Position numbers and translations under genes: made by a program | Origin: Gammaproteobacteria bacterium | Lineage (GTDB): Bacteria; Pseudomonadota; Gammaproteobacteria; GCA-001735895 | DNA length: 5,195 nucleotides | Assembly: GCA_003645435.1 (NCBI GenBank) | Contig: QNFD01000222.1 | Location: 1-5,195 of the forward strand | Direction of reading: 5' to 3' | Notes under the pieces: model-generated | What the model was told of the DNA's origin: nothing | Databases searched by the model: none | What the model saw: the letters and a program-made list of their open reading frames with translations, nothing else | Part shown: in pieces, positions 1-5,195 of the stretch | Layout: each line of letters opens with the position of its first letter | How positions within the stretch are numbered: the stretch's first letter is position 1

Positions 1-986
1 AGTTTCAAGCTTGAGAAATCGACCTCGTCAAAGCCGGGGGTATTCAGCAGACCTATAAACAGCGTATTGACCCCGGTAATCGCGGTAAAGGAAACATTTT
101 TCAGCTCTTTTACAAAACCCGGCATATCTCGTGGATTGGTGATCAAATAATTTAGCGCACCCACTTTCATAAAGGTAAGGCAGTTGGCTGTCAGCGAAAA
201 TATATGGTAGAGCGGCAAGGCTGTAATAATCGTGTCCTTGCCTTCCTCGATCTTATCCCTGATCCATGCCGACGCCTGCTCCATGTTGGCAATCATATTG
301 CCGTGGGTGAGCATCGCACCCTTGGCGACGCCGGTAGTACCACCGGTGTATTGCAAAAAAGCAATGTCCTCGTGCGATAATTGCACCGGAGTGTAGGGTT
401 TTCGAGACCCCTGCTTTAATGCGGACTTGAAACTGACACTGCCGGGTAATGAAAACGATGGAACCATTTTCTTGACGTATTTCACCACCAGGTTGACGAT
501 CAGCGACTTAGGAAAGTTCAGCATATCCCCCAGCTGCGTGGTAATAACATGCCGGATTGGCGTTTCATCGATGATTTCATCGAGCACGTCACAAAAATTT
601 TCCATCACAATGATGGCCTTGGCGCCCGAATCGCTCAACTGGTGTTTCAATTCACGCGATGTATAAAGTGGATTTGTATTCACCACGGTAAAACCACCGC
701 GTATCACTGCGAAAATAGAAATTGGATTTTGCAGGACATTAGGCATCATGATCGCGACGCGATCGCCTTTACGCATATTGGGCAAGTTCTGCAAGTAGCT
801 TGTCAGTTGCCCGGTTAAACGATCCATATCGTTGTAACTAAGCGTCGTTCCCAGGTTGGCAAACGCGGGACGATCGCCGTACTTTTCAGCCGCCTTATCA
901 AACACCTCGGCCACCGACTGATAGGCATTTACGTCGATTGTCTCTGGTACGCCCGGGGGATAACTTTTTAACCATACCTTTTCCAT
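1..986 (-). CDS. fadD: Long-chain fatty-acid--CoA ligase FadD (C-terminal part outside window)
   Basis: This enzyme activates long-chain fatty acids to acyl-CoA through an acyl-adenylate, the entry step of beta-oxidation, working at the inner face of the cytoplasmic membrane. I translated the minus strand by hand from the ATG at 984-986 and found one uninterrupted frame of 328 codons running off the left edge. The start reads MEKVWLKSYPPGVPE, close to the E. coli FadD N-terminus. The ATP/AMP-binding signature YTGGTTGVAKGA lies at residues 213-224, followed by ALPLYHIF (256-263) and FTAITGVNTLF (300-310), all adenylate-forming-enzyme motifs. E. coli FadD has about 560 residues, so roughly 230 are missing, including the rest of the adenylation domain and the mobile C-terminal lid. 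The truncation is the window boundary, not a mutation. It follows fadE by 67 bases on the same strand and has a strong ribosome binding site, so cotranscription with fadE is likely. Family assignment is secure; paralogue identity (FadD1 versus FadD2 type) is not resolved. Confidence 0.96.
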   Translation of the reverse strand, partial: MEKVWLKSYPPGVPETIDVNAYQSVAEVFDKAAEKYGDRPAFANLGTTLSYNDMDRLTGQLTSYLQNLPNMRKGDRVAIMMPNVLQNPISIFAVIRGGFTVVNTNPLYTSRELKHQLSDSGAKAIIVMENFCDVLDEIIDETPIRHVITTQLGDMLNFPKSLIVNLVVKYVKKMVPSFSLPGSVSFKSALKQGSRKPYTPVQLSHEDIAFLQYTGGTTGVAKGAMLTHGNMIANMEQASAWIRDKIEEGKDTIITALPLYHIFSLTANCLTFMKVGALNYLITNPRDMPGFVKELKNVSFTAITGVNTLFIGLLNTPGFDEVDFSSLK

Positions 987-993
987 AAGATCT

Positions 994-999
994 CCTCCT
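994..999 (-). promoter_or_regulatory. Strong Shine-Dalgarno of fadD
   Basis: On the minus strand the sequence AGGAGG sits seven bases before the ATG at 986, within a purine-rich run GAGAGGAGGAG. This near-perfect anti-16S match at good spacing fixes the fadD start and contrasts with the weak or absent sites in front of the other three genes here. It suggests that fadD is translated efficiently on its own rather than by coupling to fadE. Confidence 0.85.
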
Positions 1000-1053
1000 C
1001 TCTGGTTATTAGAATTTCGAAACAGAAAACTAGCAGTCTGAAAACCCCAATTA

Positions 1054-3519
1054 TCAGGCGACTTTCTGACTCCTGGTTCGATTACTTCGTTTGGTCTTAC
1101 TTAGTTCCTGCGGTGTAAAATCGTCGACCATAATGACTTTCCTGGTCGCGGATTTCGCAGCCTGCAGAATTTCCATCTCGTTTTTATTTATCAATTCCAT
1201 TTCCAGCAGCTGCTCAAGCCACTGCTGGTAATCCTGTAAATCTGGTTTGCGTTGATCACTGCTACGTAGACGACGTTCAATCGGCTCGGCCAGTATAACT
1301 TTATGCAGGGCATCTTCCAGGCATCCGGTAATATCGTTTTCATCATCACTGATATAAATACCATGGGTCAAACGATCCCTTGCTTCGCCGGGCCTGATCA
1401 ACAAGGCAGCAACCCGATGCCCGAGCGAATCGTTAGGCGGACGCAAACTCAAACCCAGCGGGAAAATCATTATCCTGACCAGTACACCGAGCCACTTGAT
1501 GGGGAAGTTTCGCAGTATTTCGTCCAGCGCTATTTGAATCTGATATAGACAGTACTTGGCGGACCATTCTACCAGCGGGGTATCGGCTCTGGGTCGACCA
1601 TCATCCTCAAATTTCTTTAACACCGCCGAGGCATAGAACATGTATCCAAGCGCATCGGCAAATCGACCAGACAGCTTTTCTTTACGCTTAAACCCACCGC
1701 CGAGGATCATCAGCACCAGGTCCGTTGTGACCGCAAATGCCGCGCTCATTTGCCCCAGGCGCCGGTAGTAATCTGCGACACGACCGGAAACTGGTGACTC
1801 GGCCAGATGGCTAGCGCTGATACCGTAAATAAAGGCACGGCATAAATTGGTGACAAAATACCCCGCATGCCCCATCAATGCCTGGTCGAAGGCCTGCCTG
1901 CCGGCTGCTTCATCGGCATCGCCTGCGGCTTCCATTTCTTTCACCAGGTAGGGATGGCAACGAATCGCCCCCTGGCCGAAAATTATCATGCTGCGCGTGA
2001 GTATATTCGCTCCCTCGACCGTAATCCCAACCGGTATGGATTGATAAGCCCGGGCAAGGTAATTACTCGGTCCCATACAAATACCCCGGCCGCCATGTAT
2101 ATCCATCGCATCATTGAGCACCTGGCGCATTTGTTCGGTATTGTAATATTTCAAAATAGCGGTCACTACCGAAGGTTTTTCGCCGTTATCAAGCGCAGAC
2201 AGGGTTAACAGGCGTCCCGCTTCCATCATGTAAGCCATACCGCCTATACGCGCCAGGGCCTCTTCGACACCTTCAAACTTACCAATCGAGGTATTGAACT
2301 GTTTCCGAATATGGGCATAGGCGCCTGTCGTCCGCGCCGAAGTCTTACCCGCGGCCGCGCCAACCGCCGGCAACGATATGCCGCGGCCGGCCGATAGTGA
2401 CTCCACCAGCATACGCCAGCCCTTGCCGATATTGTCCTGGCCGCCGATGAGGTACTCCATCGGGATAAACACATCTTTACCGCTATTCGGGCCATTTTGA
2501 AATGCGGCATTCAGGGGGAAATGGCGATTGCCAATGACGACACCAGGTGTTTTCGCTGGAATAAGCGCACAGCTAATTCCGAGGTCAACCTCATCACCGA
2601 TTAAGCCGTCCGGGTCGTAGACCTTGAACGCCAGGCCCAGCACGGTGGCTACCGGGCCAAGCGTGATATAACGTTTTTCCCAGTTTAACCTGAGGCCTAA
2701 TACCTGCTTGCCCTTGTACTTACCCATGCAAATGACGCCAGTATCCGGAATGGCGCCGGCATCCGAACCCGCATCGGGTCCGGTCAGCGCGAAACAGGGT
2801 ATTTCACGGCCATCGGCAAGACGAGGCAGGTAATAATCTTTTTGCGCTTCGGTGCCATAGTGCAATAGCAACTCCGCCGGCCCCAGCGAGTTGGGCACCA
2901 TTACGGTAACACCTGCCGATATGCTACGACCGGAGATTTTCATTACCACAGCGGAATGTCCGAAAGCAGAAAATTCGAGACCACCGTATTTTTTCGGGAT
3001 TATCATGCCGAAGAAGCCATGCTTCTTGAGGAAGGCCCATACTTCTTCGGGTAAATCCATGCGGTTGTGAGTGATATCCCAGTCATCGATCATTGCGCAC
3101 AGCCTGTCCACCGGGCCATCGATAAACGCCTGTTCTTCATCGCTTAATTCGGGAGCCTTGTATTGCAGCAACCGGTTCCAGTCGGGCGCGCCACGAAACA
3201 ATTCCGCTTCCCACCATACCGTTCCGGCTTCAATGGCATCGCGCTCGGTTTCAGACATCGGCGGCAATACAGCCCTGATTCGATTTAATAGCGGCCTGGA
3301 AAGCAAATTTTGGCGTAACTCGGGTACCGCAAACAATAGTGTGGGTAACAGGAACAAGCCCCAGACCAGCAGACCCCAGAAGAAGCTAAAACCACCAAAG
3401 AATGTAAATACAAGCAGGAATGCAGCCAATGCCGAGGCTGCCGCTCTAAAAGATACTGAATATCGGGCAATCGCATACATGATTGCCAACAAACCACACA
3501 GAAAAATCAATATATGCAA
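1054..3519 (-). CDS. fadE: Acyl-CoA dehydrogenase FadE, membrane-anchored long form
   Basis: FadE is the flavin-dependent dehydrogenase that makes trans-2-enoyl-CoA from acyl-CoA, the first oxidation of the beta-oxidation cycle. The 821 residues match the length of E. coli FadE (about 814), and similarity to it runs end to end. Hydrophobic segments at about residues 2-19 and 28-65 suggest a membrane-anchored N-terminus. The acyl-CoA dehydrogenase core follows: CFALTGPDAGSDAG at 242-255, KRYITLGPVATVLGLAFK at 282-299, and AMDIHGGRGICMG at 471-483. The expected catalytic base is Glu502 in TVEGANILTRS, by comparison with E. coli FadE. Residues from about 520 onward form the FadE-specific C-terminal domain (DUF1974 type), with ADALGYMFYASAVLKKF at 621-637 and VDDFTPQEL near the end, then a basic tail. 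The start is a TTG: an in-frame TAA lies 18 bases upstream and the first ATG is codon 14, which would cut away most of the first hydrophobic segment. It lies 51 bases after the amidotransferase gene and 67 bases before fadD. Confidence 0.96.
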   Translation of the reverse strand: MHILIFLCGLLAIMYAIARYSVSFRAAASALAAFLLVFTFFGGFSFFWGLLVWGLFLLPTLLFAVPELRQNLLSRPLLNRIRAVLPPMSETERDAIEAGTVWWEAELFRGAPDWNRLLQYKAPELSDEEQAFIDGPVDRLCAMIDDWDITHNRMDLPEEVWAFLKKHGFFGMIIPKKYGGLEFSAFGHSAVVMKISGRSISAGVTVMVPNSLGPAELLLHYGTEAQKDYYLPRLADGREIPCFALTGPDAGSDAGAIPDTGVICMGKYKGKQVLGLRLNWEKRYITLGPVATVLGLAFKVYDPDGLIGDEVDLGISCALIPAKTPGVVIGNRHFPLNAAFQNGPNSGKDVFIPMEYLIGGQDNIGKGWRMLVESLSAGRGISLPAVGAAAGKTSARTTGAYAHIRKQFNTSIGKFEGVEEALARIGGMAYMMEAGRLLTLSALDNGEKPSVVTAILKYYNTEQMRQVLNDAMDIHGGRGICMGPSNYLARAYQSIPVGITVEGANILTRSMIIFGQGAIRCHPYLVKEMEAAGDADEAAGRQAFDQALMGHAGYFVTNLCRAFIYGISASHLAESPVSGRVADYYRRLGQMSAAFAVTTDLVLMILGGGFKRKEKLSGRFADALGYMFYASAVLKKFEDDGRPRADTPLVEWSAKYCLYQIQIALDEILRNFPIKWLGVLVRIMIFPLGLSLRPPNDSLGHRVAALLIRPGEARDRLTHGIYISDDENDITGCLEDALHKVILAEPIERRLRSSDQRKPDLQDYQQWLEQLLEMELINKNEMEILQAAKSATRKVIMVDDFTPQELSKTKRSNRTRSQKVA

Positions 3520-3553
3520 AATTCTATCCGGATATTAAGCCTACTGATTGTTA

Positions 3554-3562
3554 ATCATAACA
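3554..3562 (-). promoter_or_regulatory. Candidate extended -10 promoter for fadE-fadD
   Basis: Reading the minus strand, TG-T-TATGAT spans 3562 to 3554. This is five of six matches to the TATAAT box plus the TG dinucleotide of an extended -10 element. A start about seven bases downstream would give a leader of roughly 28 bases before the TTG start of fadE. I see no good -35 hexamer 16-18 bases upstream, which extended -10 promoters can do without. The surrounding gap is AT-rich, so a chance match is possible. Confidence 0.4.
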
Positions 3563-3570
3563 GTAAATAA

Positions 3571-4290
3571 TTAGTTATGGCTGAGAAAAAAAGCCGCCAG
3601 CCAGCCAGCGAGCACTTGCGTATCGGCCTTTTGCGCCTTAACCCGTATGTTTTCAAGCGCCTCGTCGGCGACGGCTTTCGGCACTCTACTACCTCCGAAT
3701 GTATTAATCAGCGCGAGTTCAAAATCCTCCTCAAATTCCGGGTGGGCCTGAACCGAGATAATCGAATCACCATAGCTTAGACCGGCATAGGGACAAAAAT
3801 CAGAACTCGAGAAAACCGAGGCTTGCGGGGGAAGTTTTACAACCTGGTCCTGATGAAAGGCATATAGGCCTACCTGCTCCGGTGCGTCACCCATCCAGTC
3901 CCGAGTTTCGTCAATTTGATAGAAGTGCAGCCCTATTCCCCAACCCCGGTCAAACTTCACGACTTCACCGCCCAGGGCCTGGGCTATGATCTGATGCCCA
4001 AAACAGATACCTACGAGCGGTACCGAGTCACGATGGATTTCTCGTATAAACACTTCCAGTGCCAGCATCCAGTCCAGTTGTTCATAAACACCAAAGCGCG
4101 AACCGGTAATTAGCCAGCCGTCACATTCATTGGTGAACCCGGGCATTTCACCGTGGATTACACTATAGGTTTGATATTCGAAACCCGGGGCCGCAGAATC
4201 GAGCAAGGTAGCAAACATGACGGGATAGGGATCGAAACGATCCACAAATTTTTCGTTCAATATGCCAGTTTCGAGTATGCCTATTTTCAT
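3571..4290 (-). CDS. Class I glutamine amidotransferase, free-standing, substrate unknown
   Basis: A single-domain type 1 glutamine amidotransferase of the GMP-synthase-like group (COG0518 type), expected to hydrolyse the amide of glutamine or a gamma-glutamyl compound in the cytoplasm. Counting from the ATG at 4290 it has 239 residues. The nucleophile is Cys96 in GICFGHQ, with His183 and Glu185 in QAHPEFE completing the triad. DGWLITGSRFGVYE (57-70) and FHQDQVVKLPP (145-155) are further family motifs. It is the length of one GATase domain and carries no synthetase domain. The frame stays open upstream to a TTG at 4338, but MKIGILETG is how relatives begin, so I chose 4290; the Shine-Dalgarno there is weak. 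It precedes fadE by 51 bases and is divergent from a GntR regulator. In other bacteria such proteins occur near polyamine or amino-acid genes, but none are visible here. A gamma-glutamyl hydrolase role is an alternative. The class is secure; the reaction is not known. Confidence 0.9.
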   Translation of the reverse strand: MKIGILETGILNEKFVDRFDPYPVMFATLLDSAAPGFEYQTYSVIHGEMPGFTNECDGWLITGSRFGVYEQLDWMLALEVFIREIHRDSVPLVGICFGHQIIAQALGGEVVKFDRGWGIGLHFYQIDETRDWMGDAPEQVGLYAFHQDQVVKLPPQASVFSSSDFCPYAGLSYGDSIISVQAHPEFEEDFELALINTFGGSRVPKAVADEALENIRVKAQKADTQVLAGWLAAFFLSHN

Positions 4291-4374
4291 TTTGCCAAAA
4301 TCCAGATATGTCACGCGCAATATACCGCCGGGAACCAATAGCCGACAAAGTTATACGAAACATTTTAAGTTAAT

Positions 4375-4384
4375 TGTGATCACA
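4375..4384. promoter_or_regulatory. 10-bp palindrome TGTGATCACA, candidate operator
   Basis: TGTGATCACA is a perfect palindrome in the divergent promoter region. GntR-family regulators usually bind short palindromes built around GT and AC dyads, and this one has GT-GATC-AC, so the adjacent regulator is the natural candidate ligand. The half-site GATCACA recurs at 4397-4403, and TGTGATT appears at 4441-4447. It overlaps the expected -35 zone of the amidotransferase promoter, which would suit repression. A ten-base palindrome can arise by chance, so the assignment rests on its position and the repeated half-site. Confidence 0.45.
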
Positions 4385-4403
4385 GCACTTTAGCAAGATC
4401 ACA
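4378..4403. repeat. GATCACA half-site repeated twice, 19 bp apart
   Basis: GATCACA occurs at 4378-4384 and again at 4397-4403, in the same orientation. Because the first copy is half of a palindrome, TGTGATC at 4375-4381 is also a perfect inverted repeat of the second copy, with a 15-bp spacer. The spacing is close to two helical turns, which would let two regulator dimers sit on nearly the same DNA face. Binding is inferred, not shown. Confidence 0.5.
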
Positions 4404-4482
4404 TCCGCTCTAACACTATATATGGTTTATGCTCTCTTTTTGTGATTAAATAATTATTCCTTAGTTTAGAAAATTCAACTTC

Positions 4483-5193
4483 ATGAAAACCCTTAAGTCG
4501 GCCGATCTCCAATTGCTCATGATAGAAAGAACAACCGGGATGAAAGCCAACCAGTGGGTTTATCAGCTACTTCGCACCAATTTGTTATGCGGTAAAATCG
4601 CACCCGGGATACCACTCACCATTCGAGGTCTGGCGGAGGTGCTGGATGTAAGCCCGATGCCGGTACGAGAAGCCCTGCATCGCCTTGCCTGTGAAGGCGC
4701 CGTCGAAGCTAAAAATAATCGGCGCGTAATCGTACCCATGATGACCGCAGAGAAGTTCAACGAGCTCTGTGAACTACGTATTTTGATAGAAACGCATGCC
4801 GCGGAAAAAGCCTTGCCATATATAAGGGAACAGGATATAGCAAATCTTGAGCTTCTAGACGCATCGATTAACGAGGCGGTACAGCGAGGGGATGTCGAAA
4901 CCACCAGCCTGCTTAACCAGGACTTCCATCGCAGCCTGTATAGCGCCAACCCCAACCAGATTGTGGTGCCGCTCATCGAGAGCCTGTGGCTGCAGCTTGG
5001 GCCTTTTTCCCGGATCGCTATCAGTAAACTTGAAAAGATTTACATCGTTGATCGACATGTCGAAGCCATTGCAGCCCTGAAACAGCAAAATGGTTTTGGC
5101 CTACGACGCGCTATAGAGGCGGATATTCGCGATGGCATTGCCTCCATCAAGACCGTTGAAGGCATTCACAATTACTTCAAAGGTGTCGCCTGA
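4483..5193 (+). CDS. GntR-family transcriptional regulator, FCD (FadR-C-like) subfamily
   Basis: A DNA-binding regulator with an N-terminal winged helix and an all-helical effector domain. Residues about 24-84 form the winged helix-turn-helix, with the GntR hallmarks LTIRGLAEVLDVSPMPVREALHRLACEG (45-72) and the wing NNRRVIVP. Residues about 90-222 form the FCD domain: ELRILIETHAAEKA (97-110), LLNQDFHRSLY (143-153), DRHVEAIAALK (190-200) and LRRAIEADIRDGI (207-219). Expected metal ligands by family pattern are Asn145, His149 and His192; where a third His is usual there is Asp214. The 236-residue length is normal for the family. The start is uncertain: ATG 4483 lacks a Shine-Dalgarno, and ATG 4540 (MKANQWVYQLL) would remove a 19-residue extension, which family members often lack. 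It is divergent from the amidotransferase and probably acts on the shared promoter region. It is not orthologous to E. coli FadR in its effector domain, so acyl-CoA sensing should not be assumed. The stop lies two bases from the window end. Confidence 0.93.
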   Translation: MKTLKSADLQLLMIERTTGMKANQWVYQLLRTNLLCGKIAPGIPLTIRGLAEVLDVSPMPVREALHRLACEGAVEAKNNRRVIVPMMTAEKFNELCELRILIETHAAEKALPYIREQDIANLELLDASINEAVQRGDVETTSLLNQDFHRSLYSANPNQIVVPLIESLWLQLGPFSRIAISKLEKIYIVDRHVEAIAALKQQNGFGLRRAIEADIRDGIASIKTVEGIHNYFKGVA

Positions 5194-5195
5194 GG

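Larger units (their letters stand above)
4291..4482. promoter_or_regulatory. Divergent promoter/operator region between amidotransferase and GntR regulator
   Basis: This AT-rich stretch separates two divergent starts and must hold both promoters. For the leftward gene, TATAAC at 4355-4350 (minus strand) is a possible -10, with the palindrome at 4375-4384 lying where its -35 would be; no consensus -35 is present. For the rightward gene the AT-rich run around 4411-4433 (ACTATATATGG, TTTATGCT) could include a -10, but I cannot choose one. No convincing small ORF or terminator is visible. The rightmost 35 bases are rich in A and T and lack a clear Shine-Dalgarno before the ATG at 4483. Confidence 0.5.

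Noticed and set aside
1015..1022. TTTCGAAA palindrome upstream of fadD, considered as a PsrA-type or other fatty-acid regulator site
   Set aside because: It is only eight bases, lacks the spaced GAAAC/GTTTC arrangement, and has no repeat nearby.
1867..2208. 113-codon plus-strand open frame inside fadE
   Set aside because: It is antisense to the conserved dehydrogenase core and C-terminal region, with no plausible ribosome site or recognisable domain.
3071..3538. 155-codon plus-strand open frame opposite the fadE 5' end
   Set aside because: It lies wholly antisense to the clearly homologous FadE N-terminal region, has low-complexity Ser/Asn-rich content and resembles no family I recognise.
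3541..3560. Short inverted repeat TGATT-gtt-AATCA after the amidotransferase gene, considered as a terminator
   Set aside because: The five-pair stem is almost all A-T and has no following T-run on the minus strand, so it is unlikely to terminate transcription.
4291..4338. Upstream extension of the amidotransferase to the TTG at 4338
   Set aside because: The 16 extra residues do not look like the family, whose members begin at MKIGILETG; the region better fits a leader.
4375..4403. Possible CRP site, because of the TGTGA and TCACA elements
   Set aside because: CRP sites need TGTGA and TCACA separated by six bases. Here they abut in the palindrome, and the next TCACA (4399-4403) is 19 bases beyond the TGTGA, so the geometry is wrong.
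4563..4976. 137-codon minus-strand open frame inside the regulator gene
   Set aside because: The plus frame is a clear GntR/FCD protein, and the antisense frame is Ser/Arg-rich with no recognisable motif.

Overview
The window looks like a chromosomal segment of a gammaproteobacterium with moderate GC content. This is inferred from the two beta-oxidation proteins. The acyl-CoA synthetase keeps the residue numbering of Escherichia coli FadD (the AMP-binding motif begins at residue 213). The acyl-CoA dehydrogenase is the long, membrane-anchored FadE type of about 820 residues, typical of Gammaproteobacteria. No species can be named from the sequence alone, and there is no sign of phage, transposon, CRISPR or RNA genes.

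The layout is simple. Three genes run leftward on the minus strand: a free-standing class I glutamine amidotransferase (3571-4290), fadE (1054-3519) and fadD (start at 986, cut by the left edge of the window after 328 codons). The gaps between them are 51 and 67 bases, with no convincing terminator in either, so a three-gene transcript is possible. However, the gap before fadE carries a good extended -10 promoter motif, so fadE-fadD may be a separate unit. To the right, on the plus strand, a GntR-family regulator with an FCD ligand-binding domain (4483-5193) is transcribed away from the amidotransferase. The roughly 190-base region between the two starts is AT-rich and holds a 10-bp palindrome plus further copies of its half-site, a plausible operator.

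Functionally, FadD activates long-chain fatty acids to acyl-CoA and FadE performs the first dehydrogenation, so the left two genes encode consecutive steps of fatty-acid degradation. The amidotransferase has an intact Cys-His-Glu triad, but its acceptor substrate cannot be read from the sequence and no synthetase partner is in the window. The divergent regulator most likely controls the amidotransferase and possibly the genes behind it; this is inference from gene order. I see mostly familiar genes here; the points worth a second look are the gene arrangement, the operator-like repeats, the TTG start of fadE and an altered metal-site residue in the regulator. I found no clear evidence of an undescribed system.
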